Shown piece by piece: positions 31,899 to 42,699 of a stretch of DNA of 64,000 nt. The position numbers and the translations under genes were made by a program. How positions within the stretch are numbered: the first letter of the stretch is position 1; each line of letters opens with the position of its first letter. This DNA is from Sphingomonas sp. LHG3406-1 (GTDB lineage: Bacteria > Pseudomonadota > Alphaproteobacteria > Sphingomonadales > Sphingomonadaceae), in NCBI RefSeq assembly GCF_029637485.1, contig NZ_CP069128.1, positions 1,954,001-2,018,000 on the forward strand, given 5' to 3'. Below the pieces are notes generated by a model. The model made no database searches and was not told the DNA's origin. It worked only from the letters and a program-made list of their open reading frames with translations.

Positions 31899-34255
31899 CC
31901 GCGTAGGGTCGCTCCGAGCTTGATGGCGGCCGCGACGACCTTGTCGGACAACGCCGTCAGGTCGGCTTCGGTGAGCGTCTTGTCGGCCGGCTGCAGCATC
32001 ACCTCGAGCGCGAGGCTGAGGTCGCCCCCTTCCGGCTGGTAGCGGTCGAACAGGCGGACATCGGCGATGAGCGCCTTGTCCGCCCCGCGGACCGCGCGGA
32101 CGAGGTCGCCGGCGGCAAGGCCTGCCGGGACGACGAATGCGAAGTCGCGCGTAACCGGCTGCAGCGCTGGCGGGGAGAAAGCCGGGCGTGCTCGGCCCTT
32201 GTCCCGCGATGCCGGAAGGGCATCGAGGTAGAGGTCGGCGGCCTGCGTGCCGGTCGGCAGGTCCAGGGCCTTGGCCATGGCTGGATGCAACTCCCCGAAG
32301 CGCGCCAGTTCGGCCTTGCCGAGGCGAAGCACGGCGGAGCGGCCCGGGTGGAAGTCGTCGCCTGCGCCGGCTGTCAGCTGCAGGTTCGGCGTGGGAATGC
32401 CAGCCTCGCCGAGCAGCGCCAGCACCGACGCCTTGACGTCAAATGGCTCGAACGGGCGCGCCTTGCCGGTCTGCCAGCCGCGAGGCAGCGCTTCACCGGC
32501 GAGCAGCAGCGAGAGAGTGGGGCGCTCGGCGTTGGCCAGGTAGCGGCGCCCAAGCTCGAACAGGCGGACGCTGGTGGCGCCACGGGCGAGATTGCGGGCG
32601 GCGGCCCGGGCGAGGCCCGGGAGGAGCGAAGGACGCATGACCTTCATCTCCTCGCTGATCGGATTGGCGAGGACATGGGCCCCGCCGCCGAACAGCGCTG
32701 CATCATCCTCCGAGATAAAGCTCCAGGTCACCGCCTCGTTGAGGCCGCGGGCCGCGGCGGCGCGACGGAGGCGGCGTTCCAGCCGCTGCGCGGGAAGGGC
32801 GACAGGCCTGGCGACGCCGGGCGCGCGCGGCAACGGCGTGGAGGGAAGGAGGTCGAAGCCGGCGACGCGCGCCACTTCCTCGACCAGGTCGGCCTCGCCG
32901 TCGATGTCCGGACGCCAGCCGGGCACGATCCAGCCCGCTGAGCCCTGCACGAAGCCGAGCGACGTCAGGATGCGCGCCTGCTCGTTCGCGGGAAGATCAA
33001 GCCCCGCCAGGCTCTTCACCCGCTCCGGCCGCAGCGGAATGGTGCGGGGAGCGATGACTTCGGCCCAGCGCGGGGAGGTGGTGAAGCTGCGTTCGCTCGC
33101 GGAACCGCCGCACAGGTCGAGGATCATCGCCGTGGCGGCGTCGATCATCTCTTCAAGCGTCAGGGGATCGACGCCTCTTTCGAAGCGGGCGCGCGCGTCG
33201 GTGTGGACCTGGTGGCGCTGCCCGGTGCGGGCAATCGAGACGGGATCAAACCAGGCGCATTCGAGTAGCACGTCGGTGGTCGTCTCCGACACGCCGGTCG
33301 AGGCCCCGCCGACCACGCCGCCGAGCCCGATGGCGCCGCTGTCATCGGCGATGACGCAGTCTTCGGACGAAGCCTCATAGGCGCGGTCGTTGAGCGCATC
33401 GAAGCGCTCGGCACGGCCCTTGCGCGCGACGATCCCGCCCCGCAGCAGCCCGGCATCATAGACGTGGAGGGGCCGGGCCTGGTCGACCGAGAAGAAGTTG
33501 GTGACGTCGACCAAGGCCGAGATCGGCCGCAGGCCGACGGCGCGCAGCCGCTGCTGCAGCCAGTCCGGCGACGGACCATTGCGGACGCCGCGGATCAGGC
33601 GGCCGGCAAAGGCCTCGCAGCCGCTGCCCTCTTCGATCCGGATGGAGACGGGATTGGCGCCATTGCTCTCGAACGGCCTGACGGGTCGTTCGCGCAGGGT
33701 ACCGAGGCCCGCCGCCGCCAGGTCCCGTGCGATTCCGCGCACGCCGAAGCAGTCCGGCCGGTTGGGCGTGACGGCGATGTCGAATACCGGATCCTCAAGC
33801 CCGGCATAGGAAGCGAAACCCTGGCCTACCGGAGCGTCCGCCGGAAGTTCGATGATCCCGTCGTGGCCGGCGCCGAGCTCCAGTTCGCGCTCCGAGCACA
33901 TCATGCCGTTGCTTTCGACGCCCCGGATGGCGGCGACCTTGAGCGTGAAGTCGCTACCTGGCACGTAGGCGCCCGGCGGTCCGAACACGCCCTTCATGCC
34001 GGCCCGTGCATTGGGCGCGCCGCAGACGACCTGCATCGGTCCCTGGCCGAATTCGACCTGCAGCACCTGCAATTTGTCCGCCTGCGGGTGACGCTCTGCG
34101 CTCAGCACCTCGGCGATGACGAACGGCGCCAGCTTCTCGGCAGGATTGTCGACGCTTTCGACCTCCAGGCCGAGCGCGGTCAGCTTGTCGGCGATCTCCT
34201 GCACCGACGCGTCGGTGTCGAGGTGATCCTTCAGCCATGAGAGGGTGAACTTCAT
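31895..34255 (-). CDS. pheT: PheT, phenylalanyl-tRNA synthetase beta subunit
   Basis: 786 residues from the ATG at 34255, which overlaps the pheS stop (ATGA). Domain order: [15 protein letters not shown]; a tRNA-binding OB fold ([22 protein letters not shown] spread over ~65-90); B3/B4 editing core ([17 protein letters not shown]); B5 domain; catalytic-like core; and the C-terminal FDX-ACB anticodon domain ([11 protein letters not shown] ... LALEVMLQP). The frame continues to 34414, but that segment covers pheS and is noise. With pheS it forms the alpha2-beta2 enzyme. Confidence 0.98.
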   Translation of the reverse strand: MKFTLSWLKDHLDTDASVQEIADKLTALGLEVESVDNPAEKLAPFVIAEVLSAERHPQADKLQVLQVEFGQGPMQVVCGAPNARAGMKGVFGPPGAYVPGSDFTLKVAAIRGVESNGMMCSERELELGAGHDGIIELPADAPVGQGFASYAGLEDPVFDIAVTPNRPDCFGVRGIARDLAAAGLGTLRERPVRPFESNGANPVSIRIEEGSGCEAFAGRLIRGVRNGPSPDWLQQRLRAVGLRPISALVDVTNFFSVDQARPLHVYDAGLLRGGIVARKGRAERFDALNDRAYEASSEDCVIADDSGAIGLGGVVGGASTGVSETTTDVLLECAWFDPVSIARTGQRHQVHTDARARFERGVDPLTLEEMIDAATAMILDLCGGSASERSFTTSPRWAEVIAPRTIPLRPERVKSLAGLDLPANEQARILTSLGFVQGSAGWIVPGWRPDIDGEADLVEEVARVAGFDLLPSTPLPRAPGVARPVALPAQRLERRLRRAAAARGLNEAVTWSFISEDDAALFGGGAHVLANPISEEMKVMRPSLLPGLARAAARNLARGATSVRLFELGRRYLANAERPTLSLLLAGEALPRGWQTGKARPFEPFDVKASVLALLGEAGIPTPNLQLTAGAGDDFHPGRSAVLRLGKAELARFGELHPAMAKALDLPTGTQAADLYLDALPASRDKGRARPAFSPPALQPVTRDFAFVVPAGLAAGDLVRAVRGADKALIADVRLFDRYQPEGGDLSLALEVMLQPADKTLTEADLTALSDKVVAAAIKLGATLRG

Positions 34256-35319
34256 GCGCCCACTCCCGCGCTCAGCGTGGGCACGGCGAGCGCGCTGAAG
34301 CCATAGTGGCGGAGCCAGCGAAGGTCGCCGTCGAAGAACTGCCGCAAGTCGTTCATTCCATATTTGAGCATCGCCAGGCGGTCGATCCCGGTGCCGAAGG
34401 CGAAGCCCTGCCATTCATCGGGGTCGAGCCCGGCGGCGGCGATCACCCGCGGGTGCACCATGCCGCTGCCCAGCACCTCCATCCACCCTTCGCTGCCGCC
34501 GACCACGCGCCGGCCATTTTCCATCGACCAGCCGACGTCGACCTCGGCCGAGGGCTCGGTGAAGGGGAAGTAGGAAGGGCGGAGGCGGATGGCGATGTCG
34601 TCACGCTCGAAGAAAGCCTTGAGGAAGGTCTCCAGCGTCCACTTGAGATGGCCCATGGTGATGTCACGATCGATGACGATGCCTTCGACCTGGTGGAACA
34701 TGGGCGTGTGGGTGGCGTCGCTGTCGGACCGGTAGACGCGGCCGGGCGCAATCACCCGCAGCGGCGCGCCCAGCTGCTGCATGGAGCGGATCTGCACCGG
34801 CGAGGTGTGGGTGCGAAGGACGAACGTACCTTCGACCCCCTCGCGCGGCTCGACGTAGAAGGTGTCGTGCATGGCCCGCGCTGGATGGGTCTCGGGCATG
34901 TTGAGCGCGGTGAAATTGTACCAGTCGCTCTCGATTTCCGGCCCTTCGGCCACCGCGAAACCGAGGTCGGCGAAGATCTCCGCCAGCTCGTCCATCACCT
35001 GGCTGACCGGATGAATGCTGCCCTGCGGTAGCTCTGGCGCCGGCAGGCTGAGGTCGAGGCGCTCTGTGGCGAGCTTGCGCTCCAGCTCGGCGGCCTCGAG
35101 CGCGGCCTTGCGCGCCTCGATGGCGGCGGCAACCTCGGCACGCTGGCCCTGGATCGCCGGACCGCGAACCTGCCGCTCCTCGGGGCTCATCTGACCGAGA
35201 GTCTTGAGCAAGGCGGTGACCCAGCCATTCTTGCCAAGTGCCGCGACCCGTTCCGCGTCGAGCGCGGTGAGATCGGAAGCGACGGCGATGCGGCCGAGGG
35301 TGGAGGCGAGGTCGGACAT
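34252..35319 (-). CDS. pheS: PheS, phenylalanyl-tRNA synthetase alpha subunit
   Basis: Class II catalytic subunit. The 355-residue product (start ATG 35319) has a coiled-coil N-terminus, then [16 protein letters not shown], the motif 2 region ([15 protein letters not shown]), [14 protein letters not shown], and motif 3 [22 protein letters not shown]. The longer frame to 35412 lacks conservation. The 49-bp gap to the upstream regulator gene shows no obvious tRNA-dependent attenuator. Confidence 0.98.
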   Translation of the reverse strand: MSDLASTLGRIAVASDLTALDAERVAALGKNGWVTALLKTLGQMSPEERQVRGPAIQGQRAEVAAAIEARKAALEAAELERKLATERLDLSLPAPELPQGSIHPVSQVMDELAEIFADLGFAVAEGPEIESDWYNFTALNMPETHPARAMHDTFYVEPREGVEGTFVLRTHTSPVQIRSMQQLGAPLRVIAPGRVYRSDSDATHTPMFHQVEGIVIDRDITMGHLKWTLETFLKAFFERDDIAIRLRPSYFPFTEPSAEVDVGWSMENGRRVVGGSEGWMEVLGSGMVHPRVIAAAGLDPDEWQGFAFGTGIDRLAMLKYGMNDLRQFFDGDLRWLRHYGFSALAVPTLSAGVGA

Positions 35320-35368
35320 GGCGGCGCGTTTAGCGGCTGCTCCGCCAAGCGTCACCCCTGCCTCGCGG

Positions 35369-36772
35369 TCACGCCACGAACGGATAGGGCGAGATGGTCT
35401 TCCTGTTCTCATGCACCGCCAGCCGCGACCCCGCCGGCGGGGTGGCGCGATAGGCGCAGTCGAGGCGGGGGCAGATGGAGCAGGCGGGACCGACCGGCGT
35501 CACCGGCGCACGGTCGAGGTCGATGCCCTCCGCGCAATGCAGCTTGTGGGCATGCTCGATGCTGCAGCCGAGGCCGATGGCAAGCAGGCCGCCCGAAAGC
35601 TCGGTCTTGATCGGCCGCTCGATCGTCCGGGCGACGGTGAAATACCGATGGCCGTCCGGAGTCTCGATCAATTGCGTCACCGCCTGCCCGGCGGCCTGGA
35701 AGGCTGCGTGCAGGTTCCAGCGCGGGCAGGTTCCGCCGAAGCGGGAGAAGGGGAAGCGGTCGCCGGCATAGCGCTTGGAGACGTTTCCGGCCGGATCGAT
35801 GCGCAGCATGAAGAAGGGAATGCCGCGCGCACCCTGCCTGCCGAGCGTGGTGAAGCGGTGGGATATCTGTTCGACGTTCGCTCCGAATTCCGCGCACAGC
35901 CGGTCGATCGACCAGCGGAAGCGCGTCGCTGCGTCGAGGAACTTGCCGTAGGGCATCATGATCGCGCCCGCCGCGTAATTGGCAAAGCTCATGTGGAGCA
36001 GGTGGCGGGTGCCTTCGTCCGGCGGCCTTGCCGCATCGAGCAGGCGAGCGATGATCGGGTGAAACTCGAGCAATGACAGCTGGTAAGCGATGCCGAACGT
36101 CTTGTTCTCCGGCCGGAGCAGCGACGAAAGCATCAGCAGCCGTCGCTGTGGGTCATAGGCCTGGCTGGCGCCCTGAAGCTCCTCAGGGCCCACCACGCTG
36201 ACCGAGACGCCATAGGCCTCGTTGAGGCGGCGACGAAGGGGCTCGGCGACCGACAGGGGATCGCCGAGCGCGCCACCGAGCGTCTCGGCACCTTCCTCCA
36301 GTTCGGGAAAGTGGTTGGACCGCGACTGGATATAGTCGCGTACCCAGGTTTCGGGCGTAATCAGCGCCCGCTCGTCCCCCTCTGCACCGAGTGCCGCCGG
36401 CGCCAGCCGCCGCTCGCGCAGGGCAGTGTAGAGGCGGGTCACGCCCTCGGCGATACCGGGGCTGTTGTCACTGAGTTCGAGTATTTCCTGGCGGCTGATC
36501 TGCAGGTCGGCGAACATCGGGTCCGCGAACACCTCGGACAGCTGCTCGGCCGAACCCTGGTCTCCGCCCTCGCTGGCGAAGCTGCGGATGTCGACCTCGA
36601 AGGTTTCCGCAAGGCGTAGCAGGATGGCCGCGGTAACGGGACGCTGGTTGCGCTCCAGATGGTTGAGATAGCTGGGTGAAATGCCGAGCAGCCCGGCCAT
36701 GGCCGTCTGCTGCAGCCCGCGGTCGCGACGCAGGCGCTTCAGTCGCGCGCCGAGGAAGAGCTTCTTGGCCAC
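35369..36772 (-). CDS. ScfR/RamB-type XRE transcriptional regulator with IrrE-like and DUF2083 domains
   Basis: 467 residues. The N-terminal HTH ([25 protein letters not shown], here at ~21-45) is the XRE type of the short-chain-acyl regulator family that controls acetate and glyoxylate metabolism. A degenerate IrrE/ImmA-like middle domain follows ([12 protein letters not shown], with no HExxH). The C-terminal DUF2083 domain ends in a cysteine cluster ([11 protein letters not shown]), a possible metal or redox site. It is divergent from DUF4170-aceA-glcB, which strongly suggests it regulates the glyoxylate shunt. Palindromes lie in the shared region (36797-36826). Confidence 0.9.
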   Translation of the reverse strand: MAKKLFLGARLKRLRRDRGLQQTAMAGLLGISPSYLNHLERNQRPVTAAILLRLAETFEVDIRSFASEGGDQGSAEQLSEVFADPMFADLQISRQEILELSDNSPGIAEGVTRLYTALRERRLAPAALGAEGDERALITPETWVRDYIQSRSNHFPELEEGAETLGGALGDPLSVAEPLRRRLNEAYGVSVSVVGPEELQGASQAYDPQRRLLMLSSLLRPENKTFGIAYQLSLLEFHPIIARLLDAARPPDEGTRHLLHMSFANYAAGAIMMPYGKFLDAATRFRWSIDRLCAEFGANVEQISHRFTTLGRQGARGIPFFMLRIDPAGNVSKRYAGDRFPFSRFGGTCPRWNLHAAFQAAGQAVTQLIETPDGHRYFTVARTIERPIKTELSGGLLAIGLGCSIEHAHKLHCAEGIDLDRAPVTPVGPACSICPRLDCAYRATPPAGSRLAVHENRKTISPYPFVA

Positions 36773-36794
36773 GCTTTGTACAATGTCAAACCGG

Positions 36795-36826
36795 TCACAA
36801 TTCTACAAGTCACATTGTGACACTTG
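36795..36826. promoter_or_regulatory. Overlapping inverted repeats, candidate operator of the glyoxylate-shunt regulator
   Basis: The 170-bp divergent region holds a perfect palindrome GTCACATTGTGAC (36809-36821). It is embedded in a wider CAAGT ... ACTTG inverted repeat (36806-36826), and an additional GTCACAA half site lies at 36794-36800. They are 25-55 bp from the regulator start, the usual place for autoregulation. The region is AT-richer than its surroundings. The remainder, up to 36942, carries the DUF4170/aceA promoter but no motif I can fix. Confidence 0.55.
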
Positions 36827-36942
36827 TGCCTTTTTCGACGCTGCCTTTCAGCCGCCCGACTGTTTGAACCTTCCTGAAACAAGCAAGCACGGCGGCCGGA
36901 CGGCATGCCGGCTTGGCAGGAATCGAGCCAGGAGGTCGGAGG

Positions 36943-37143
36943 ATGGGTCAGCGTTATTGGGTGATCGGTGGCGAGTATCGCGACTGCGCTTTCACCAACA
37001 TCGAGCCCGGCACGGAAAGGGTGAGCGGCCCGTTTCAGGATGAGCTGCGCGCTCGGATGGAGTGGCAGCGCCTCACCTTCCGCGACAATTGCGCCGCGAC
37101 CGAGCGCTACACCATCGCCATCGAGCCCAAGCTCACCGCCTGA
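36943..37143 (+). CDS. DUF4170 family protein
   Basis: A 66-residue protein with the DUF4170 opening GQRYWVIGGEYRDCAFTNI and the closing GPFQDELRARMEWQRLTF, then RYTI. The ATG at 36943 has a strong ribosome site (AGGAGGTCGGAGG); the in-frame start at 36913 does not. Function is unknown. It is the first gene downstream of the divergent operator region and lies 57 bp before the aceA start, so it is probably cotranscribed with aceA. An association with the glyoxylate shunt is inference from position. Confidence 0.88.
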   Translation: MGQRYWVIGGEYRDCAFTNIEPGTERVSGPFQDELRARMEWQRLTFRDNCAATERYTIAIEPKLTA

Positions 37144-37200
37144 CAATCTTTGACAAAACACGCCGCCGCTCGCCGCGGCCCGTTACGAAAGGGAAGATAT

Positions 37201-38799
37201 TTGTCGTACCAGTCCGAGATTTCGACCGCTGCCCAGCTGATCGGCGGCAATGGCGCTCCGTGGAGCGGGATCGATGGGGAGGCGGTGGCCCGGATGCGGC
37301 TTCAGAACCGCTTCCGGTCAGGACTGGACATCGCCCGCTACACTGCGGGTATCATGCGCCGCGACATGGCGGCCTATGACGCCGATCCGGCCGCCTATAC
37401 CCAGTCGCTCGGCTGCTGGCACGGTTTCATCGCGCAGCAGAAGATGATCGCGATCAAGAAGCATTTCGGCACGACCAAGGGGCGCTACCTCTACCTTTCG
37501 GGCTGGATGATCGCGGCGCTCCGCTCGCAGTTCGGGCCGCTGCCCGACCAGTCGATGCACGAAAAGACCAGCGTGCCGGCGCTGATCGAGGAGATCTACA
37601 CCTTTCTCCGCCAGGCCGACGCGCGCGAGTTGGGCATGCTGTTCCGTGACCTCGACAAGGCGCGCGAGGCCGGCAACGAGGTTGAGGAGAAGCGCATCCT
37701 CAATGCGATCGACAATCACGAGACGCACGTGGTGCCCATCATCGCCGATATCGACGCGGGTTTCGGAAATGCCGAGGCGACCTATCTTCTCGCCAAGAAG
37801 ATGATCGAGGCCGGCGCCTGCGCCATCCAGATCGAGAACCAGGTTTCCGACGAGAAGCAGTGCGGTCACCAGGACGGCAAGGTCACCGTCCCGCACGAGG
37901 ACTTCATCGCGAAGCTACGCGCCGTCCGCTACGCCTTCCTCGAACTCGGTGTCGATGATGGCATCATCGTCGCTCGTACCGACAGCCTCGGCGCCGGCCT
38001 CACCAAGCAGATCGCGGTCAGCAAGGAACCGGGCGATATCGCCGACCAGTACAACAGCTTCCTCGATTGCGAGGAGCTGGACGACATCGCCCAGGCGAAC
38101 GGTGACGTGCTGATCAACCGCGATGGCAAGCTTATGCGGCCGAAGCGACTCGCTTCCGGCCTGTTCCAGTTCCGCAGCGGAACCGGCGAGGATCGCTGCG
38201 TCCTCGACTGCATCAGTTCGTTGCAGAACGGCGCCGACCTGCTGTGGATCGAGACCGAGAAGCCGCACATCGCGCAGATCGCCGGCATGGTCGATCGAAT
38301 CCGCGACGTCGTGCCCAATGCCAAGCTCGCCTACAACAATTCGCCGTCGTTCAACTGGACGCTGAACTTCCGCCAGCAGGTGTTCGACGCCTGGGAGAAG
38401 GAAGGCCGCGATCTTTCGGCCTATCACCGCGAGAAGCTGATGAGCGTCGATTATGACGGGACGGAGCTTGGGGTGGAGGCGGACGAGCGGATCCGCACCT
38501 TCCAGCGCGATGCGGCCGCCCGTGCCGGCATCTTCCATCACCTGATCACGCTTCCGACCTATCACACGGCGGCGCTGTCGACCGATAATCTCGCCCGCGA
38601 ATATTTCGGCGACGCGGCCATGCTCGGCTACGTCAAGAATGTGCAGCGCGAGGAAATCCGCCAGGGCATCGCCTGCGTGAAGCACCAGAACATGTCGGGC
38701 TCCGACATCGGCGACGATCACAAGGAATATTTCGCTGGCGAGGCCGCCCTGAAGGCGGGCGGCGCGAACAACACGATGAACCAGTTCGCCGCCGCTTGA
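37201..38799 (+). CDS. aceA: AceA, isocitrate lyase
   Basis: Splits isocitrate into glyoxylate and succinate, the entry to the glyoxylate shunt for growth on acetate or fatty acids. The signature KQCGHQ is at residues 219-224 with catalytic Cys 221. Other blocks are QSLGCWHGFIAQQKMI, IADIDAGFGN, ARTDSLGAGL and the YNNSPSFNW substrate loop. I chose TTG 37201 (532 aa): it has a good ribosome site (AAAGGGAAG) and matches the family's S-Y-Q-x-E-I start; the in-frame TTG at 37150 adds 17 basic residues. It is followed by glcB. Confidence 0.97.
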   Translation: MSYQSEISTAAQLIGGNGAPWSGIDGEAVARMRLQNRFRSGLDIARYTAGIMRRDMAAYDADPAAYTQSLGCWHGFIAQQKMIAIKKHFGTTKGRYLYLSGWMIAALRSQFGPLPDQSMHEKTSVPALIEEIYTFLRQADARELGMLFRDLDKAREAGNEVEEKRILNAIDNHETHVVPIIADIDAGFGNAEATYLLAKKMIEAGACAIQIENQVSDEKQCGHQDGKVTVPHEDFIAKLRAVRYAFLELGVDDGIIVARTDSLGAGLTKQIAVSKEPGDIADQYNSFLDCEELDDIAQANGDVLINRDGKLMRPKRLASGLFQFRSGTGEDRCVLDCISSLQNGADLLWIETEKPHIAQIAGMVDRIRDVVPNAKLAYNNSPSFNWTLNFRQQVFDAWEKEGRDLSAYHREKLMSVDYDGTELGVEADERIRTFQRDAAARAGIFHHLITLPTYHTAALSTDNLAREYFGDAAMLGYVKNVQREEIRQGIACVKHQNMSGSDIGDDHKEYFAGEAALKAGGANNTMNQFAAA

Positions 38800-38827
38800 T
38801 CCGCGGTCGCTGACCATCGAACAAAGG

Positions 38828-38870
38828 GGCGGCTCGGGCATTCCTGTCCGGGCCGTCTCCTGTCGTTTTT
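38828..38870 (+). terminator. Candidate terminator between aceA and glcB
   Basis: A 10-bp stem with two G-U pairs (38828-38837 with 38848-38857), then eight bases and a TTTTT run at 38866-38870. It lies 28 bp after the aceA stop and 21 bp before the glcB start, so it would attenuate rather than abolish read-through into glcB. Confidence 0.5.
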
Positions 38871-38891
38871 GCGTAAGGATGAAAAACCCAC

Positions 38892-40952
38892 ATGAATGCA
38901 CCGGCCAGCGTCGCCAGCATCGCCGTCGATCCCGCACTCGCCCGCTTCGTCGACGAGGAAGTGCTGCCCGGGCTAGGGTTGGACAGAACCACTTTCTGGC
39001 GCGGGGTCGATGCCATCTTCCGCGACTTCGTGCCCCGCAACGCGGCGCTGCTGGCGAAGCGCGACGAGCTTCAGCAGCAGATCGACGACTGGCATCGCTC
39101 CAGTCGCGGCAAGCCGATCGACGGCGCGGCCTACGAGGGCTTCCTGCGCCAGATCGGCTATCTCGCCGAAGAGCCGGCGCCCTTCGCGATCGGCACGCAG
39201 GACCTCGACCCGGAGATCGCCACGCTCGCCGGGCCCCAGCTGGTGGTGCCGATCCTCAATGCCCGCTTCCTTCTCAACGCCGCCAATGCGCGCTGGGGGA
39301 GCCTCTACGACGCGCTTTATGGGACGGATGCACTCGGCAGTCTTCCGCCGGGCGGCGCCTACGACAACGCGCGCGGTGCCGATGTCGTCGCCTACGCCCG
39401 GCGCTTCCTCGATGAAGCCGTGCCTGGCTGGCAGGAAGCGGTGCGCGGTGCCGAGCATCCGCAGCTGGTGGCACGGAACGAAGGCGGCCTGCTGTTCGCC
39501 CACAACGGCCTCCACATCGAACTGGTGATCAATCCCGAGCATCCCATCGGCCGCGAGGACGAACTCGGAATCGCCGACGTCATCCTGGAAAGTGCGCTGA
39601 GCACCATCTGCGACCTCGAGGACAGCGTCGCGGCGGTGGATGCGGAGGACAAGGTCGCCGCCTACGCCAACTGGTTGGGGCTGATGCGCGGCGACCTGTC
39701 CGCCAGCTTCGACAAGGGCGGCCGCACCGTCGAGCGGCGCATGAACGGCGACCGCATATGGGGCGAGGTGACCCTGCCCGGACGGAGCCTGCTGCTGGTC
39801 CGCAACGTCGGCCACCTGATGACCAATCCCGCGGTGCGCCTTGCGGACGGGAGCGAGGCTCCGGAGGGCATCCTCGACGCCATCGTGACCAGCCTGATTG
39901 CGCTCTACGACCTGCGTGGGCTCGGCGCTTACCGAAACAGCCGGGCCGGCTCGATCTACATAGTGAAGCCCAAGATGCACGGGCCCGAGGAAGCGGCCTT
40001 TACCAACGACCTGTTCGATGCGGTCGAAGACCTGCTCGGCCTTGCCCGCCACACGATCAAGGTCGGCGTGATGGACGAGGAGCGGCGTACCTCGGCCAAC
40101 CTCGCCGCGACCATCCATGCGGTGCGCGACCGAATCTTCTTCATCAACACGGGCTTTCTCGACCGCACCGGCGACGAGATCCATACATCGATGCAGGCCG
40201 GTGCCATGGTCCGCAAGGCGGAGATGAAGGAAAGCGCCTGGATCAAGGCCTACGAAGCGCGCAACGTCGCCATCGGGCTCGCCTGCGGCTTCAGCGGCAA
40301 GGCGCAGATCGGCAAGGGCATGTGGGCCGCGCCTGACCGCATGGCCGACATGATGGCGCAGAAGCTCGGCCATCCGCAGGCCGGCGCCAACACCGCCTGG
40401 GTGCCCAGCCCGACCGCCGCGACCCTCCACGCCATGCACTATCATGCCGTGGACGTGTTCGCCCGGCAGGAGGAGCTTCGCCGGCAGCCCGTACCGCCGC
40501 TCGGCGACCTTCTTGCCGTCCCGCTCGCCCGGGGCACCAACTGGTCACCGGAGGAGGTGGCGCAGGAACTCGACAACAATGCGCAAGGCATCCTCGGCTA
40601 TGTCGTGCGCTGGGTCGATCAGGGCGTCGGCTGCTCCAAGGTGCCCGACATCCACGATATCGGCCTGATGGAGGATCGCGCGACGCTCCGAATCAGCTCA
40701 CAGCACATTGCCAACTGGCTGCTGCACGGCATCTGCACGGCGGATCAGGTCGACGCCGCCCTGCTGCGAATGGCCGCCAAGGTCGACGCCCAGAATGCCG
40801 GCGACCCGCTCTACCGTCCGATGGCGCCCGACCCTAAAGGCAGCATTGCCTTCCAGGCCGCCCGCGCCTTGGTGTTCGAGGGACTGGAGCAGCCCAATGG
40901 CTATACCGAACCGCTGCTGCACCGGTACCGGACGCTCGTGAAGGCGGCCTGA
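38892..40952 (+). CDS. glcB: GlcB, malate synthase G
   Basis: Condenses glyoxylate with acetyl-CoA to malate, completing the glyoxylate shunt. 686 residues, the monomeric G type. Conserved stretches: [19 protein letters not shown] (split here), [18 protein letters not shown] (metal and substrate Glu/Asp), [33 protein letters not shown], and the CoA-side Cys/Asp region near [11 protein letters not shown] and [22 protein letters not shown] [13 protein letters not shown]. It follows aceA by 92 bp on the same strand. Confidence 0.97.
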   Translation: MNAPASVASIAVDPALARFVDEEVLPGLGLDRTTFWRGVDAIFRDFVPRNAALLAKRDELQQQIDDWHRSSRGKPIDGAAYEGFLRQIGYLAEEPAPFAIGTQDLDPEIATLAGPQLVVPILNARFLLNAANARWGSLYDALYGTDALGSLPPGGAYDNARGADVVAYARRFLDEAVPGWQEAVRGAEHPQLVARNEGGLLFAHNGLHIELVINPEHPIGREDELGIADVILESALSTICDLEDSVAAVDAEDKVAAYANWLGLMRGDLSASFDKGGRTVERRMNGDRIWGEVTLPGRSLLLVRNVGHLMTNPAVRLADGSEAPEGILDAIVTSLIALYDLRGLGAYRNSRAGSIYIVKPKMHGPEEAAFTNDLFDAVEDLLGLARHTIKVGVMDEERRTSANLAATIHAVRDRIFFINTGFLDRTGDEIHTSMQAGAMVRKAEMKESAWIKAYEARNVAIGLACGFSGKAQIGKGMWAAPDRMADMMAQKLGHPQAGANTAWVPSPTAATLHAMHYHAVDVFARQEELRRQPVPPLGDLLAVPLARGTNWSPEEVAQELDNNAQGILGYVVRWVDQGVGCSKVPDIHDIGLMEDRATLRISSQHIANWLLHGICTADQVDAALLRMAAKVDAQNAGDPLYRPMAPDPKGSIAFQAARALVFEGLEQPNGYTEPLLHRYRTLVKAA

Positions 40953-40958
40953 AACGAA

Positions 40959-40986
40959 AGGGCGCCCCGGTCTCCCGGAGCGCCCT
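40959..40986. terminator. Bidirectional hairpin between glcB and rplT
   Basis: AGGGCGC ... GCGCCCT arms with an inner CCGG-TCTC-CCGG stem, 6 bp past the glcB stop and 25 bp past the convergent rplT stop. On the minus strand the hairpin is followed by CTTTCGTTTC, so it fits rplT termination best; it may serve both. Confidence 0.7.
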
Positions 40987-41010
40987 CATCTGTTCACCGA
41001 AGCGACGTGC

Positions 41011-41400
41011 TTACGCGGCGGTCTGGACCGAGCGGTCGCCGTCGTTCGGAAGCGCCGACTTCGCCTGCGCGATCAGCGCCGAAAAAGCGGCGCCCTCGTG
41101 CATCGCCATGTCGGCGAGAACCTTGCGGTCGAGGTCGATGCCCGAAAGCTTCAGCGCGTGCATGAACTGACCATAGGTCAGGTTCTCGGCGCGGACCGCG
41201 GCGTTGATGCGCTGGATCCACAGGGCGCGGAAGCTCCGCTTCTTCACCTTGCGGTCGCGATAGGCGTACTGCCCGGCCTTCTCGACCGCCTGGCGGGCGA
41301 TGCGAATCGTGTTCTTGCGGCGGCCGTAATAGCCCTTCGCCTGTTCAAGGATGCGCTTGTGCTTGGCGCGGGTGGTTACACCCCTCTTGACGCGTGCCAT
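41011..41400 (-). CDS. rplT: 50S ribosomal protein L20
   Basis: Primary 23S-binding protein essential for early 50S assembly. It begins [19 protein letters not shown] and continues [19 protein letters not shown] and [19 protein letters not shown], all L20 signatures. At 129 aa it is slightly longer than E. coli L20 because of a C-terminal tail. It lies 13 bp downstream of rpmI in the conserved rpmI-rplT pair. infC is not adjacent here, and I saw no L20-binding leader. Confidence 0.98.
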   Translation of the reverse strand: MARVKRGVTTRAKHKRILEQAKGYYGRRKNTIRIARQAVEKAGQYAYRDRKVKKRSFRALWIQRINAAVRAENLTYGQFMHALKLSGIDLDRKVLADMAMHEGAAFSALIAQAKSALPNDGDRSVQTAA

Positions 41401-41413
41401 CTGTCAGAACTCC

Positions 41414-41617
41414 TTACTTGAGACCGTAGGGGGCCCAGAGCTTCACGCGCGCCGTATCGGCGTCGGCGAGAACTTCGGTGCCGCGGTTCTGGCGGATGTA
41501 CTTGGCGTTGTGGCTGATCAGCCGGTGGCGCTTGCCGGCGACTCCATGCTTCACCTTGCCAGTGGCGGTGAGCTTGAAGCGCTTCTTGACGCCGCTCTTC
41601 GTCTTGAGCTTGGGCAT
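41414..41617 (-). CDS. rpmI: 50S ribosomal protein L35
   Basis: 67 residues from the ATG at 41617: [20 protein letters not shown] and [11 protein letters not shown] are typical of L35. The longer frame to 41701 is not conserved. A purine-rich ribosome site (AAGGAGACG) precedes it. Cotranscribed with rplT. Confidence 0.98.
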   Translation of the reverse strand: MPKLKTKSGVKKRFKLTATGKVKHGVAGKRHRLISHNAKYIRQNRGTEVLADADTARVKLWAPYGLK

Positions 41618-41750
41618 TTTCGTCTCCTTGTAGCCCGCGAGCGGGCGACGTTTCTCACCAGACACGGCAGCCCTCACTGGCCGGCCCGGTGGTTTTTCCA
41701 ACGATCTGGAAAGCGCGAGCCCCTAGCGGGGAGTCCTCCGCTTGGCAAGG

Positions 41751-42401
41751 TCACCAGGGCACGGACTGCCCCTCATAGTCGAGGAATGCGCCCGATTGCG
41801 CCGGGGTGATGCCCTCGATCACCCGCATCATGCCGGCGATACTCTGCTCGGGCGTCACCGGCGCGTTGCTCCCGCCCATGCGGGTCTGCACCCAGCCGGG
41901 ATGGAGCATCACGCACGCCAGCTCCGGATTGGCGAGCGCCAGCGTCTTCCACGCCATGTTGAGGGCCGTCTTGCTCGACCGGTAGGCGAGGAAGCCGCCC
42001 GAGCCATTGTCGGCAAGGCTGGCCATGCGCGTGCTGACCACGACCAGCTTGCCGCCGGCTTCCCTTACTTCGGGCAGCAGCGCCTTGGCGAGCATGTAGG
42101 GTGCCACGGTGTTCACCGCGAACGTGTCTAGCCACTCCTGCGCGTCGCCCGCATCCTCGGCATCGCGTGGACCGTAGGTGCCGGCATTGGCGATCAGCAG
42201 GTCGAGAGGACGTCCGGCCCGCGCCGCGCTCACGGCCTCGAGATCGCCGAGGTCGAGCGTCCGGATTTCTGCGCCGAGCCCCTCCAGCTCGGGCGAAGAC
42301 TCGCGGACCGTCGCAATGACGTCCCAGCCTGCCGCGCGATACTGCCGGACGAACTCGAGCCCGAGCCCGCGATTGGCGCCGGTGACGAACAGGGTGGGCA
42401 T
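41751..42401 (-). CDS. Short-chain dehydrogenase/reductase (SDR), C-factor-like
   Basis: 216-residue NAD(P)-dependent SDR. The dinucleotide loop TGANRGLGLEFV is at residues 7-18, NAG sits in LLIANAGTYGP, catalytic Ser in LVVVSTRMAS, and the YxxxK pair in AYRSSKTAL. The gap between Ser and Tyr (NGSGGFLAYRSSK) and the C-terminal HPGWVQTRMGG resemble the C-factor/sniffer-like group. Substrate unknown. The start at 42401 has AAGGA 9 nt upstream; the frame extends to 42446 without support. Confidence 0.92.
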   Translation of the reverse strand: MPTLFVTGANRGLGLEFVRQYRAAGWDVIATVRESSPELEGLGAEIRTLDLGDLEAVSAARAGRPLDLLIANAGTYGPRDAEDAGDAQEWLDTFAVNTVAPYMLAKALLPEVREAGGKLVVVSTRMASLADNGSGGFLAYRSSKTALNMAWKTLALANPELACVMLHPGWVQTRMGGSNAPVTPEQSIAGMMRVIEGITPAQSGAFLDYEGQSVPW

Positions 42402-42552
42402 GGACTTTATCCTTCGTGCATAAGGGATGTGGCCGAAGCAACGCACGAGACCCCAAAAGGCTGTCCTTTGTACCGTGTCCGGGCCCGCTGTTCCGTCAGG
42501 CGTGTTTGACGTATCGTGAGCTCATCTTCGTTTGCCACGGAGGAGAGCCGAC

Positions 42553-42699
42553 ATGAGTGCGGAAGAGCGTCACTATAGCGCGGAGCAGGTGACCGGAGCA
42601 CGCCAGGAAGGGGTGGTACGGTGGGTATTGGCAATATCGCTCCTGCTGATCGTGCTGGCCATGTCGGTGGTCTGGATCCTTCCGGCCCTTATCGACTGA
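42553..42699 (+). CDS. 48-residue single-pass membrane protein
   Basis: An ATG at 42553 with a good ribosome site (GGAGGAGAG, 7-nt spacing) opens a frame for a charged lead (MSAEERHYSAEQVTGARQEG) and one hydrophobic helix (VLAISLLLIVLAMSVVWILP). It resembles small phage-holin-sized or stress peptides, but I recognise no family. It overlaps the DUF1810 frame by up to 79 bp in another phase, so either DUF1810 starts later at a non-standard codon or the genes really overlap. Confidence 0.65.
   Translation: MSAEERHYSAEQVTGARQEGVVRWVLAISLLLIVLAMSVVWILPALID

Noticed and set aside
37150..37200. TTGACA at 37150 as the -35 of an aceA promoter
   Set aside because: No -10-like sequence at 16-18 bp; the spacing falls in GC-rich sequence, so it is more likely chance.
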